A stretch of DNA of 49,971 bases from an uncultured Lachnospiraceae bacterium (GCA_900316165.1 ONBW01000026.1:1-49971); one strand, 5' to 3'; positions 8,172 through 17,176 are shown, numbered from the stretch's first letter. The notes: generated by a model not told the origin, from the sequence alone. Numbers and translations are program-made.

Positions 8172-8852
8172 TCAATTATATCGGTTGGATATCTGCCAGT
8201 CAATAGGTTTGATACCATTTTTTTCAAGAAATTCATTGCACTTTGAAAAATGATGACAGCCGAAAAATCCTCTGTAAGCCGAGAGCGGACTCGGATGCGG
8301 TGCCTCAAGCACGAGATGCTTTGGATTCTTTACAAGAGGTGCCTTAGACTGGGCATTTGAACCCCACAGCATATACACAAGAGGCCTGTCCTCTGCTTCA
8401 ACAGCCTTAAAAACAGCGTCTGTAAACTCCTGCCAGCCAATCAGCTTGTGGCTGTTTGCCTGGTGTGCTCTTACTGTGAGCACATTATTCAGGAGCAAAA
8501 CTCCCTGCTTAGCCCATTCCACCAGACAGCCATTGTCAGGGATATAACAGCCCAGATCATCATGGAGTTCTTTATAGATATTCTGAAGTGAAGGTGGGAT
8601 TTCTACATCGGGCTTTACAGAAAAAGCAAGCCCCTGCGCCTGTCCCGGCTCATGATACGGATCCTGTCCGATGATAACGACTTTTACCTCATGGAGAGGA
8701 GTCAGATGCATTGCATTAAAAATCTCATCTGAAGGCGGATAAACTACATGTGTAGAATACTCCTGCTTTAGGGTATTGTATAGTTTTTTATAATATGGCT
8801 TACTGAATTCTCCCTTAACTGCTGTAAGCCAGTCTCCATCCAATCCTGCCAT
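8172..8852 (-). CDS. ung: Uracil-DNA glycosylase (family 1)
   Basis: Removes uracil from DNA as the first step of base excision repair. The 226-residue protein shows the water-activating motif GQDPYH (62-67, catalytic Asp64), the uracil-binding LLLNNVLTV segment (119-127) and the C-terminal loop HPSPLSAYRGFFG (His186). Length is normal. Its ATG overlaps the hisF stop by one base (TAATG), so it is translationally coupled to hisF, a pairing with no obvious metabolic link. Confidence 0.97.
   Translation of the reverse strand: MAGLDGDWLTAVKGEFSKPYYKKLYNTLKQEYSTHVVYPPSDEIFNAMHLTPLHEVKVVIIGQDPYHEPGQAQGLAFSVKPDVEIPPSLQNIYKELHDDLGCYIPDNGCLVEWAKQGVLLLNNVLTVRAHQANSHKLIGWQEFTDAVFKAVEAEDRPLVYMLWGSNAQSKAPLVKNPKHLVLEAPHPSPLSAYRGFFGCHHFSKCNEFLEKNGIKPIDWQISNRYN
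8175..8203 (-). promoter_or_regulatory. Promoter of the Ser/Thr-rich gene
   Basis: Minus-strand -35 TTGACT (8198-8203), 17-base spacer, perfect -10 TATAAT (8175-8180). It overlaps the last codons of ung. The transcript leader would be about 35 bases. Confidence 0.8.
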
Positions 8853-9610
8853 TACATTCTCACCGGGATATCATTCTCATCCAGATATTTCTTAAGATCC
8901 ATTATATCCAGCTCGTGATAGTGGAAAAGTGAAGCTGCAAGAGCCGCAGAAGCATGTCCCATGTCAAAAGCCTCTTTGAAATCAGCCTTTGAACCGGCGC
9001 CACCTGAAGCTATAACAGGGATAGGAACTTCGTCGGCTATTTTTCTGGTAAGAGGGATATCATAACCAGCCTTTGTCCCGTCGCAGTCCATGCTTGTAAG
9101 AAGGATTTCGCCGGCGCCAAGCTCATAAGCCTTTCTTGCCCACTTTACTGCATCAAGGCCGGTGTCTTCTCTTCCACCGTACTTATAGGCGTGCCAGGTA
9201 CCGTCGATCATCTCCTTAGCATCGATAGCTACTACAACACACTGCCTTCCGAATTTCTCAGCTGCCTCAGTTATAAGAGACGGATTCTCGATAGCTGATG
9301 AGTTGATAGAAATCTTATCTGCTCCGGCACGGAGGATCTCACGGAAATCATCAACTGTCCTGATTCCGCCGCCTACTGTAAACGGTATGAACACCTGAGA
9401 AGCAACTCTTTCAACCATATCTACTACGGTATCCCTGTGGTCGCTTGAAGCCGTGATATCAAGGAATACCAGCTCATCGGCACCAGCCTTGTCATAGGCC
9501 TTTGCAGCCTCGACCGGGTCTCCTGCGTCTGTTAAGTGTACGAAGTTTATTCCCTTAACTACCCTGCCGTCTTTTACATCGAGACAGGGAATGATTCTTT
9601 TTGTAAGCAT
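8852..9610 (-). CDS. hisF: Imidazole glycerol phosphate synthase subunit HisF
   Basis: HisF is the cyclase half of the enzyme that joins ammonia with PRFAR to give imidazole glycerol phosphate and AICAR in histidine synthesis. The 252-residue TIM barrel has the catalytic pair Asp11 (PCLDVKDG) and Asp130 (VVAIDAK), plus the phosphate-binding GGGIR and ASGGAG loops. It starts two bases after hisH, its glutaminase partner. The other histidine genes are not in this window, so the pathway is split between loci. Confidence 0.97.
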   Translation of the reverse strand: MLTKRIIPCLDVKDGRVVKGINFVHLTDAGDPVEAAKAYDKAGADELVFLDITASSDHRDTVVDMVERVASQVFIPFTVGGGIRTVDDFREILRAGADKISINSSAIENPSLITEAAEKFGRQCVVVAIDAKEMIDGTWHAYKYGGREDTGLDAVKWARKAYELGAGEILLTSMDCDGTKAGYDIPLTRKIADEVPIPVIASGGAGSKADFKEAFDMGHASAALAASLFHYHELDIMDLKKYLDENDIPVRM

Positions 9611-9612
9611 TA

Positions 9613-10218
9613 CTAAATCTCCAGAAAGTTCTTAAGTATTTGAAGTCCGACCTCTCCGCTCTTCTCTGGGTGGAACTGGGTAGCAAAGACGTTACCTTGT
9701 TCTACCGAAGCATCGAAGGTATTCCCGTAATCACAGGTCGCTGTAACAATAGAGCGGTCATCTGCAGCCAGATAATACGAATGCACGAAGTAGACAAAGC
9801 TCCCGTCAGGAATCCCCTTAAACAGCCTGCCACTCTTTGGAAAATGAATGCTGTTCCAGCCCATATGCGGAACCTTGAGATCCTCTCTCTCCGGAAATCT
9901 TATTATATGGCCTGAGAGAAGTCCAAGGCCTTCGACTCCCCTTGACTCCTCGCTGTCATTAAACAAAAGCTGCAGTCCCAGACAGATGCCCAGAAAAGGA
10001 ATATCCTTATCCTTAACCTCATTAAGCACATCGATCAGATGTCTGTCCTTTAGGTGGCCCATGCAGTCACCAAATGCTCCAACTCCCGGAAGGATCACAT
10101 GGTCTGCAGAAAGTATCTCATCCTTATCACTTGTAAGCCTGCAGTCTTTTCCCAGGTATTTTACGGCTTTTTCTACACTTCTGATATTCCCCGCGTCATA
10201 ATCAACTATTGCTACCAT
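9613..10218 (-). CDS. hisH: Imidazole glycerol phosphate synthase glutaminase subunit HisH
   Basis: HisH hydrolyses glutamine and passes ammonia to HisF. The 201-residue protein has the class I glutaminase triad: Cys79 in GICLGLQ, and His183 and Glu185 in QFHPEKSG. I use the ATG at 10218 because the family begins with the strand [10 protein letters not shown] directly after it; the longer reading frame begins with a TTG and adds nine unrelated residues. The start lies 17 bases inside the end of the upstream acidic membrane-protein gene, and the Shine-Dalgarno is weak, suggesting coupling to that gene. Confidence 0.96.
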   Translation of the reverse strand: MVAIVDYDAGNIRSVEKAVKYLGKDCRLTSDKDEILSADHVILPGVGAFGDCMGHLKDRHLIDVLNEVKDKDIPFLGICLGLQLLFNDSEESRGVEGLGLLSGHIIRFPEREDLKVPHMGWNSIHFPKSGRLFKGIPDGSFVYFVHSYYLAADDRSIVTATCDYGNTFDASVEQGNVFATQFHPEKSGEVGLQILKNFLEI

Positions 10219-11971
10219 CTGTCGGTGTAAGCCCTTTCTTTTCAAGAATCTCGTTTATCTGCTTAGTATATTCTTTCCTGTCACCAATAGAGTAAAGCTC
10301 TGCCGCCTGCTCCTTTGTGACCTCAAACTGTTCAGCTAAAGAATCCTCTATCCTGCTGCCGTAATCCTCATAATAAGATTTGATATCAAGCTTTGAAGCC
10401 TTACCCTTGTTCTCTTCATAAATGGCTTCTGCCCTGACTAAAGCATCGAGAGCGTAATCATACTGCTTCTGCTTCATAGCTGATTCATAGATGGAGTATT
10501 TGACAGAAAGCTCTCCAGCCAGCTTTGAGCTGTTAAGCATCTTCTTTTCCTGATCAGACAGATCCTTTTCATTCTTTCCGGCAAGAGCCGCATATACATC
10601 AGCATACTTCTGCTGTGAATAATCGCTGAGTACTGCTTTCTTCTGCTGAGCCTGAGGGAGTACATTTACACCGATAAAAATCAATGCAAAAATAGAAAGT
10701 GCCAGAATGCCAAATACCGCAATAACATTTCCAGGAATCACCGGAGAATTATCAACTGGCTTTGGTTTCTTTGGCTTTTTCTCCTTTGGTTTCTTCTCTT
10801 TCGGCTCTTTCTTGGCCTTTTCCTTCTTAGGCTTTTTCTCCTTCTTCTGACTGTCGTCCTTAGCCATGTCAGCTAAGACTTTTTCATCCTCAGCTGCCAT
10901 CTCATCCGGTGTTATGTCATGGTCACCGATGATGTCGCTTCGCTTTACTTTGCCATCTTCATCATCGTCTTCATCCTCTTTTGAAAAAATGGCTTTTATT
11001 TTATCGATTAAACCAGCCAGGAATCCCTTCTTAGGAGGCTTGTCTGAAGGAGGCTTGTCTGAAGGAGTCTTATCTGAAGAAGCTTTTGCTTTATCTGAAA
11101 TATCAACATCATTATCCAGGTCTGGAACCTCGGACTCAGCTGAATTCTCAAATGCATCGCTGCTCTCAGGAAGAACCTCTCCATTCGCATCTGCATCGAG
11201 CATGTCACCGATATCTGTAAGCTCACCATCACCAGAAAGGAAATCGGACAAATCTTTTCCCTCTCCTGACTCGTCCATCAGATTCACGTCCTTTGCGCTG
11301 GTATCAGAAAGGTCGATATTATCAAAATCATCTGATGAAAATTCCGGCTGTAAAAACGGATCATCGTCAATAGATGCAGATGTATTATCCTCAGGCTCTG
11401 CTTTTGGTTCAGGCGCAGGCTTTTCCGGCTTCTTTTCACTTTGCTTCTTAGGCTCTGGATCAGAAGCAGGTTTTGAAGCCTGTTTTTTCTCAGGCAGAAT
11501 GCTCTCTCCGGCCTTCTCCTTCGCATTAGAAACAATAGACTCAATATTATCCAAAAGATCATCTTTAGGATTCGAATCATCAGCTGGCTGAGGCTTTCCA
11601 ATACTTGAAAAATATGGACTTACCTCATCTCCATCCGGCAGTCCCTCTCCATCATCCTGAGAAGATGCATCAATTTCATCAGGAATATCATCAGCATCTG
11701 AGGTATCAGAATCATCAATGGACTTTTCGAAATCGGCCAGAAAATCATCCTCTGAGAGAGCACGTTTAAGATTCTTCCTGGATGTGGAAGTTTCACCAAC
11801 ATCAGAAAGTCCTGATTTCTCCACAAAGTCATCATCCGGACCTATCTCGCGGCGCTTCGCAGCTCTTTTTCTGGCGGCCTTATCATCCCTGTCATAGGAT
11901 GAATCAACTTCATCCTGAGCTTTATTTATCGAATCCAAAAGCCCGCTTAAGATGTCATCTGTATCTGGCAA
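10202..11971 (-). CDS. Acidic single-pass membrane protein with helical extracellular domain
   Basis: The 589-residue protein has a roughly 350-residue, very acidic, low-complexity N-terminal part with no signal peptide, a lysine/proline-rich tract (repeated KEKKPKK), one transmembrane helix (about 415-437) and a helical C-terminal domain with TPR-like YDYALDALVRAEAIYEE character. The charge pattern predicts the N-terminus in the cytoplasm and the helical domain outside. The start is TTG at 11971, supported by GAGGAGG (11978-11984) six bases upstream and no nearby ATG. Three tandem 15-bp units at 11034-11078 encode the SDKPP repeats. Function unknown. Confidence 0.8.
   Translation of the reverse strand: MPDTDDILSGLLDSINKAQDEVDSSYDRDDKAARKRAAKRREIGPDDDFVEKSGLSDVGETSTSRKNLKRALSEDDFLADFEKSIDDSDTSDADDIPDEIDASSQDDGEGLPDGDEVSPYFSSIGKPQPADDSNPKDDLLDNIESIVSNAKEKAGESILPEKKQASKPASDPEPKKQSEKKPEKPAPEPKAEPEDNTSASIDDDPFLQPEFSSDDFDNIDLSDTSAKDVNLMDESGEGKDLSDFLSGDGELTDIGDMLDADANGEVLPESSDAFENSAESEVPDLDNDVDISDKAKASSDKTPSDKPPSDKPPKKGFLAGLIDKIKAIFSKEDEDDDEDGKVKRSDIIGDHDITPDEMAAEDEKVLADMAKDDSQKKEKKPKKEKAKKEPKEKKPKEKKPKKPKPVDNSPVIPGNVIAVFGILALSIFALIFIGVNVLPQAQQKKAVLSDYSQQKYADVYAALAGKNEKDLSDQEKKMLNSSKLAGELSVKYSIYESAMKQKQYDYALDALVRAEAIYEENKGKASKLDIKSYYEDYGSRIEDSLAEQFEVTKEQAAELYSIGDRKEYTKQINEILEKKGLTPTDGSNS
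11034..11078. repeat. Three tandem 15-bp coding repeats
   Basis: Units at 11034-11048, 11049-11063 and 11064-11078; the first two are identical and the third differs at two positions. They encode SDKPP/SDKTP repeats in the acidic membrane protein. Confidence 0.85.
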
Positions 11972-11977
11972 AATGGG

Positions 11978-11984
11978 CCTCCTC
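11978..11984 (-). promoter_or_regulatory. Ribosome binding site that fixes a TTG start
   Basis: GAGGAGG on the minus strand, six bases before the TTG at 11969-11971. It is the deciding evidence for the non-ATG start of the acidic membrane protein. Confidence 0.8.
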
Positions 11985-12020
11985 TTAAAATATAGTATAA
12001 TCTAACAGTATCAATAACAA

Positions 12021-12057
12021 ATAAAAGGGCCACATGAACACGCAGATTCATATGGCC
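12021..12057 (-). terminator. Intrinsic terminator after cheV
   Basis: An 11-bp stem with one G-U pair (arms 12028-12038 and 12047-12057) and an 8-base loop. On the minus strand it is followed by CTTTTATTTG. It ends the lipoprotein-cheV transcript. A weak promoter candidate for the downstream acidic-protein gene lies between here and 11985 (TTGTTA, 17 bases, TACTAT). Confidence 0.85.
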
Positions 12058-12074
12058 TGAAAAAATAAATTATA

Positions 12075-13013
12075 TCAGAATTCCTTGGCTTCTCTTGCAG
12101 ACTCATACTTGTCTACAAAATCATCAATTGCCTTGACGAGTTTGCCAATCTCAGGCTTTGTCAGCTGAGCATCTGCTCCAACACTCTCACCCTTACGGCG
12201 GATGTCGTCATTTATCAGTGAAGAGAAAATAATGACTGGAATATGCTTCATATCCTCGTCGCTCTTAACAAGCTTGCAGAGGCGATGACCATCCATCTTC
12301 GGCATCTCGATATCAGTAACGATGCAGTGAACATCATTTAAAATCGTGCCATTCTTCTTCATTTCACAGAGCTTATCCCATGCTTCCTGACCGTTACCAT
12401 TGACATTCAGATTCGTATATCCAGCCTTCTTCAGACAGTCAACTATAAGCTTTGACAGAAGTGGTGAATCCTCAGCAATCATAATAGGTGACTTGGATCT
12501 GTCTCTGACCTTTTCTTCTGACACAGCCTCTATATCAGAAACCTTAAGAGCTGTAGATGGATTGATGCTTGAAACAATTTTCTCGAAATCGAGGATAACC
12601 ACGAGATGGTCATCAATCTTTATAACTCCTGTAGCTACTCCATTGGCCTCTGACGATACTGTAGAATCAGGAGTATTAATATCCTCCCAGGAAACCCTGT
12701 GAATTCCAAGTACCTGGTCGACATGGAAGGCAGTGTTTAAGTTATTGAAGTTCGTAATAAAGAGCAGGCCCTCATTATTCGGATTATCCGGATAACCAAG
12801 ACATTTTCTAAGATTGATAACCGAGATAATCGTATCTCTCGGCATGAAAATGCCCTCTACAAAAGGATGCGAATTAGGTACCGGTGTCACGTGCTGATAA
12901 TTGAGAATCTCTATAATCTTCGCTACGTTAATTCCGTAGTAGTTATCAGCCACCTTAAACTCGAGGATTTCTAATTCATTTGTTCCTGACTCTAATAAGA
13001 TATTTGTATCCAT
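12075..13013 (-). CDS. cheV: Chemotaxis protein CheV
   Basis: CheV couples chemoreceptors to the CheA kinase and tunes adaptation. The 312-residue protein has a CheW-like domain (about 12-155) followed by a response-regulator receiver domain (about 175-300) with acidic pocket residues Glu181 and Asp182, phospho-acceptor Asp234 (VTDIEMPKMDG) and the conserved Lys in the TKPE segment. GGGAGG precedes the ATG. It follows a lipoprotein gene by 21 bases and is followed by a terminator. No other chemotaxis gene is nearby, so it acts with proteins encoded elsewhere. Confidence 0.95.
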   Translation of the reverse strand: MDTNILLESGTNELEILEFKVADNYYGINVAKIIEILNYQHVTPVPNSHPFVEGIFMPRDTIISVINLRKCLGYPDNPNNEGLLFITNFNNLNTAFHVDQVLGIHRVSWEDINTPDSTVSSEANGVATGVIKIDDHLVVILDFEKIVSSINPSTALKVSDIEAVSEEKVRDRSKSPIMIAEDSPLLSKLIVDCLKKAGYTNLNVNGNGQEAWDKLCEMKKNGTILNDVHCIVTDIEMPKMDGHRLCKLVKSDEDMKHIPVIIFSSLINDDIRRKGESVGADAQLTKPEIGKLVKAIDDFVDKYESAREAKEF

Positions 13014-13034
13014 GTGAATAACCTCCCTGGTCTC

Positions 13035-13754
13035 TTAACGCTGTTTTGACATATCAACATTTATCTGGGATGTAGTATCTCCATTTGTCACAGTATAGAC
13101 CACCTTTGATGTATCCTTAATAGTTCCTTTCGTGAACTGAAAAAGCATGACCATATTCCGGCTCTGTTTCGCCTTTAAAGTGCCCTGATATGTAGTCAGG
13201 TCATTCAAGAGAAGTGTAAGATCGGCATCAACTGTTTCATCGCCATATGCCGCCTGAAACTTAAGATTCTTTGAAGTCATATCGATTTTAATCTTCTTAG
13301 CGGTATTGTTCTTAAGCTTCAGCCTTACTACAAGAAGCTCATTTCCCTTATCCGGTGTCAGGTCATAGACATCGTTTGAGCTGTATCCTCCTGCAGTCTT
13401 CGCATCTCTATAGAGGATAGAAACACCCTTAATACCGACAGCCTCTGTAAATGTCTTAGTCTCTACAGGCTTGGCATCACTTGAGACATCTGTCTTCTTT
13501 GTATCAGCTGTCTTATCTGTGCTTCCATCAGAGGCAGTAATCTCGGCGGAGCTGTCTGTTTCCTGCTGTTGTGTCTTCGGCAGAACCGCAAGTCCTTTAT
13601 CAGGACCCTCGTCGTGTTTAGAGACTATCTGCGCGCAGTAGGCAGCCACCTGATCCTGTTCATCCTCTTTTAGCTCAGTGGCCTGGAAGGCACATCCTGA
13701 AAGCATGACTGAGATACCCAGAATAGTGGTAGTCAGAATAATACTTTTTCGCAT
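13035..13754 (-). CDS. Lipoprotein with DUF4352-like domain
   Basis: The 239-residue protein has a lipoprotein signal peptide with lipobox LSGC (Cys21), a Ser/Asp/Thr/Lys-rich linker (about 60-100) and a C-terminal beta-sandwich whose pattern (ELLVVRLKLKNNT...NLKFQAAYGD) resembles the DUF4352 family of extracellular Ig-like domains. It is probably anchored to the outer face of the membrane. It shares a transcript with cheV, 21 bases downstream; whether it has a sensory role is not shown by the sequence. Confidence 0.85.
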   Translation of the reverse strand: MRKSIILTTTILGISVMLSGCAFQATELKEDEQDQVAAYCAQIVSKHDEGPDKGLAVLPKTQQQETDSSAEITASDGSTDKTADTKKTDVSSDAKPVETKTFTEAVGIKGVSILYRDAKTAGGYSSNDVYDLTPDKGNELLVVRLKLKNNTAKKIKIDMTSKNLKFQAAYGDETVDADLTLLLNDLTTYQGTLKAKQSRNMVMLFQFTKGTIKDTSKVVYTVTNGDTTSQINVDMSKQR

Positions 13755-13792
13755 TCATTAGCCTTTCGCAAAAAATAAAATATCTATGTACA

Positions 13793-13821
13793 ATACTACC
13801 ATTATCATGAATAAAATTCAA
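13793..13821 (-). promoter_or_regulatory. Promoter of the lipoprotein-cheV operon
   Basis: Minus-strand -35 TTGAAT (13816-13821), 17-base spacer, extended -10 TGGTAGTAT (-10 at 13793-13798). It overlaps the stop codon of the sensor kinase gene. Confidence 0.65.
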
Positions 13822-15341
13822 ATATTTTTATTCGATTTATCAAGATCAAAGTAAAATTCTACACCATTTGTGTGGTTTATAACGCCACACTCCTTATGAA
13901 GGTCATCCATAATGGCTTTTACTATCGAAAGTCCTATACCACTGCCACCGTATTCACGGGTTCTGGCTTTGTCGACTTTGTAGAATTTCTCCCAAAGATG
14001 AGGTATCGACTCCTCCGGAATAGGATTTCCTGAGTTGAATACTGAAATCCTGTAATCAGTCTCACGCTCAGTAATCTTCACCTCAATCTTCTTCTCATAT
14101 TCGCAATAGTGTATCGCATTCGAAAAATAGTTCGTGATAACCTGCTCTGTAAAGAACGGGTCAGACCATACATAGGCACTTCCATTGTGAATGAAAGATA
14201 CTGTAATTCCATTCTTATCAGTTAAAATACTGTTTGACTTGATAACGCCTTCAATGATCTCTGTCACATCAAATCTCTCAAGGCTTAAAATTTTTTCACC
14301 GTATTCCAGGTGGCTTAAGTCAAGAAGTTCCTTAACGATGCGGTTCATTTTTTCAGCCTCATCGACAATGACGTCACAGTAGTACTTCCTGTCCTCAGCA
14401 TTATCATCGGCTACAGCATCTGAAAGGCCCTCAGCATAGCCCATAATAAGCGCAAGCGGAGTTTTCAGTTCATGCGAGACACTTGACGAAAACTCACGGC
14501 GCATTTTTTCATTTTCTTCTCTCAAGTCGAGATCGCGCTGCAGGTCGTTATTCGCCTGAACCAGCTCCTGAATCGTCTTTTCGAGCGTTTCAGAGAGCTC
14601 ATTCATATGGATTCCCAGATCATCGATTTCATTTGGCTTTCTGCCAGGCACATACTTGGCATTGAAATCGAGCTCTGTCATCTGCTTACTGATCTTTGTC
14701 AGTCTTACTACAGGCTCAGTCACTCTCTGACTTAGAAAAATAGACACAACCCAGGCAAGTAGGACAGCTATTACTCCTGCTGCCAAAAGTACCCTGGCTG
14801 TAAAATGCATTGACTGTTTTATTGATCCAAGTCCAGACCTGATCAAAATCAGATTGCTGTCTGGAAGTGTTCCCCATAGTACAAGGAACTCTGATTCAAA
14901 CTGAGGATCCTTAAGCTTAAGGATCGAATAGTCAGACGAACTCTTTACCAGCACTCTGTTGTCCTCATCTCTTGAGAGCATTGAGTTGTAGAGCTGCCTG
15001 ATCATCATCGAATTCGAGCCCTGCGAAGAACGCAGGACATTTCCTGAGGCATCACAGATCAGGACCTGAAGGTTCTCATTTGAACATAGTGTCTCGAACT
15101 CGTTATTGTAGTCGTCCTCATACAGTTCTCCTGTCTTTGAAGTGGCAGACAGGACATTATAAGCTTTTGCCAGGACATTCTCACGGCGTATTACTGAAAA
15201 CCCGGTAATAAAGACAGCATTAAAAATAAAACTTACGAGAATGGCAGCAAAAGCGATAAAAACCATATACCTGCTGATCTGCCGGCTTATGCTGTATTTC
15301 TTTGTAGTCTTATTTTCCTTTACTTCGCGTACTTGTGACAT
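13818..15341 (-). CDS. Membrane sensor histidine kinase
   Basis: The 507-residue kinase has a transmembrane helix at about 26-50, an extracellular sensing region (50-180), a second helix (184-204), a HAMP domain (205-260), a coiled segment, the phospho-acceptor H box SSVSHELKTPLALIMGY (His290) and a HATPase domain with N box NYFSNAIHY and G box GGSGIGLSIV. It should phosphorylate the OmpR-type regulator encoded upstream. Its start overlaps the L,D-transpeptidase gene by 22 bases, so all three are one translational unit. The architecture recalls VanS/PhoR-type envelope sensors. Confidence 0.94.
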   Translation of the reverse strand: MSQVREVKENKTTKKYSISRQISRYMVFIAFAAILVSFIFNAVFITGFSVIRRENVLAKAYNVLSATSKTGELYEDDYNNEFETLCSNENLQVLICDASGNVLRSSQGSNSMMIRQLYNSMLSRDEDNRVLVKSSSDYSILKLKDPQFESEFLVLWGTLPDSNLILIRSGLGSIKQSMHFTARVLLAAGVIAVLLAWVVSIFLSQRVTEPVVRLTKISKQMTELDFNAKYVPGRKPNEIDDLGIHMNELSETLEKTIQELVQANNDLQRDLDLREENEKMRREFSSSVSHELKTPLALIMGYAEGLSDAVADDNAEDRKYYCDVIVDEAEKMNRIVKELLDLSHLEYGEKILSLERFDVTEIIEGVIKSNSILTDKNGITVSFIHNGSAYVWSDPFFTEQVITNYFSNAIHYCEYEKKIEVKITERETDYRISVFNSGNPIPEESIPHLWEKFYKVDKARTREYGGSGIGLSIVKAIMDDLHKECGVINHTNGVEFYFDLDKSNKNI

Positions 15342-16477
15342 TTATGCTCTTTGCAGTATTTCTGTGCAGTCGGGTCAGTAGGATCCCAGGTATGCCATGC
15401 AGGAAGCTTCCCGATAACCGGCTTCTTAAATGGCTCATACCCCTTCTTTTCAGTAATAGTCACTGAAGTACCCACCTTGCAGTGATCATATATCCACTTA
15501 GCCGAGCTTGCCTGCAGTCTGACACAGCCATGTGAGCAGGTAGTACCGAGCTTGTTGTATGCTCTTACCGAAATAGTATTATTACTATTCGGCTGGCTTG
15601 AAAAAATAGAGTGGAAGTAAATTCCATCTTTAACTATTTTTGAACACCACTGTCCCCAGCATGGTCCCATCAGCTCATGCCATCTGTACTTTAAGATGAT
15701 CTTATGGCTTCCAACGGGTGTAGCGTAACCAGGGGAGCAGATAAAGGCTCTGAGTGGATAGTATTCTCCGTTTTTTACTCCGTAAGCTGTAACAAACTGT
15801 TTACCCTTGTTTACATAGAGAGAGTAAGTCTTAAAGCTGTTCTCATTTACATACTTGGTCGGATTCTCTACCATCGACCCATCAGCATAGCAGTAAAGAA
15901 CAAGTGTCTTTCCATATACCGGTGAGTTCTTGTCAGTTACTTTTTTTCTGACGGCAGCAACCTTTACACTTACACTTACAGCCTTTGTGAGTTTACCATA
16001 ATAAGTCTTGCCGTCCTTTATGTAGTAAGCCCTGACACAGTAAATGTTCTTACGGCTGGAAGTGGTGTATTTATCGATATAGGTAATCTTTCCTGTCTTT
16101 TTGACAGTAGTTCTTCTGACCCACTTTCCCGCCTTGTTCTTTTTATAGATAGCGTAGCCGGTAATTTTAGCGCCTTTCTGCTTCTTATGCGAAATAGTAA
16201 GCTTTACTGTGGCTTTAACCGGTTTTGCCGAAAGTGTGGCTTGTACAACCTTTATGACCTTAATCGCACTTCCTGTATCTGCTACTACCGAACTTCCTGT
16301 ATTTGCAGAAACTGAACTTCCTGTATTTGCAGAAACTGAACTTTCCGTATTCGCAACAGCTGTATTATTCGAAACTGCTGTCTTTTTCTCAGCAGCTGAA
16401 GCCGCAAGTGGTGTAGCATAAAAAAATGATGAAACCGCAAGTACTGTTGCAATTATTTTTTTAAAACTAAATGACAT
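15320..16477 (-). CDS. Secreted L,D-transpeptidase (YkuD) with FnIII-like domain
   Basis: L,D-transpeptidases form 3-3 crosslinks in peptidoglycan or attach proteins to it. The 385-residue protein has a signal peptide (1-29), a short repeat region of SSVSANTG units (46-70), a fibronectin-III-like domain (about 74-175) and a YkuD domain with catalytic His289 (IYFHS) and Cys318 in the SHGCVRL signature. The C-terminal tail is Cys/His-rich. Its ATG follows the regulator stop codon with no gap, and its end overlaps the kinase gene, an unusual position between the two halves of a two-component system. Confidence 0.93.
   Translation of the reverse strand: MSFSFKKIIATVLAVSSFFYATPLAASAAEKKTAVSNNTAVANTESSVSANTGSSVSANTGSSVVADTGSAIKVIKVVQATLSAKPVKATVKLTISHKKQKGAKITGYAIYKKNKAGKWVRRTTVKKTGKITYIDKYTTSSRKNIYCVRAYYIKDGKTYYGKLTKAVSVSVKVAAVRKKVTDKNSPVYGKTLVLYCYADGSMVENPTKYVNENSFKTYSLYVNKGKQFVTAYGVKNGEYYPLRAFICSPGYATPVGSHKIILKYRWHELMGPCWGQWCSKIVKDGIYFHSIFSSQPNSNNTISVRAYNKLGTTCSHGCVRLQASSAKWIYDHCKVGTSVTITEKKGYEPFKKPVIGKLPAWHTWDPTDPTAQKYCKEHKCHKYAK
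16269..16364. repeat. 24-bp tandem repeats in the L,D-transpeptidase gene
   Basis: Two identical adjacent 24-bp units (16293-16316 and 16317-16340) are flanked by one degenerate copy on each side. They encode the SSVSANTG-type spacer. Copy number could change by slippage without shifting the frame. Confidence 0.85.
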
Positions 16478-17176
16478 TTATTTATCCTCTACTTCGAATT
16501 TGTATCCCATACCCCAGATGGTATGTATATAGTTTCCACAGTCGCCAAGCTTACTGCGAAGTTTTTTGACATGAGTATCTATTGTTCTGGCATCACCGAA
16601 ATAATCGTAATCCCAGACGCTGTTTAAAATCTTCTCTCTTGAAAGTGCAAGTCCCTTGTTTCTCATAAAGTAAGCAAGGAGATCAAACTCTTTTACCGAA
16701 AGCATTATTTCCTTGCCATCAGCTGTGACTGTATGGGCATTCTCATCGAGAACGATTTTTCCGCAGGTGATTTTACCATCGTTCGTACCTGTTACAGCTC
16801 CACTGCCTTCACCACGGTTTAAAATAGCTCTGACTCTGGCCACAAGGACCTTTGGAGAAAACGGCTTCGTAACAAACTCATCTGCTCCTGCCGTAAATCC
16901 TTCGAGAGCGTCCTCTTCTTCTGACTTAGCAGTAAGTATGATCACAGGGACCTGAGAGGTCTCACGGATTTTCTTCAAGGCTCCATATCCATCGAGCTTT
17001 GGCATCATCACATCCATAATGATAAGAGCTGTATCAGGATTAAGGTCAAACTGTGCTAAAGCCTCCAGTCCGTCTGCCGCCTCAATGACTTCAAAGCCAT
17101 CGCGTCTTAAGTAATCCTTAATCAGCTTTCTCATTCTGCTCTCATCGTCAGCTATTAGTATCTTTTTCGCTGCCAT
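16478..17176 (-). CDS. OmpR/PhoB-family response regulator
   Basis: The 232-residue regulator has a receiver domain with Asp10, Asp11, phospho-acceptor Asp55 (LIIMDVMMPK) and the switch segment ILTAKSEE, then a winged-helix DNA-binding domain ending in the usual DTHVKKLRSKLG...GYKFE region. It begins 29 bases inside the end of the upstream coiled-coil membrane gene and is followed without gap by the L,D-transpeptidase gene. Its cognate kinase is probably the one two genes downstream. No direct-repeat operator could be assigned. Confidence 0.95.
   Translation of the reverse strand: MAAKKILIADDESRMRKLIKDYLRRDGFEVIEAADGLEALAQFDLNPDTALIIMDVMMPKLDGYGALKKIRETSQVPVIILTAKSEEEDALEGFTAGADEFVTKPFSPKVLVARVRAILNRGEGSGAVTGTNDGKITCGKIVLDENAHTVTADGKEIMLSVKEFDLLAYFMRNKGLALSREKILNSVWDYDYFGDARTIDTHVKKLRSKLGDCGNYIHTIWGMGYKFEVEDK

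Noticed and set aside
10219-10245. Longer hisH start at TTG
   Set aside because: It adds nine residues before the conserved first strand and lacks a ribosome binding site; the ATG at 10218 fits the family.
10866-11591. + strand Ser-rich open frame opposite the acidic membrane protein
   Set aside because: Low-complexity Asp/Glu/Ser codons on the minus strand produce Ser/Phe-rich shadows; no ribosome binding site.
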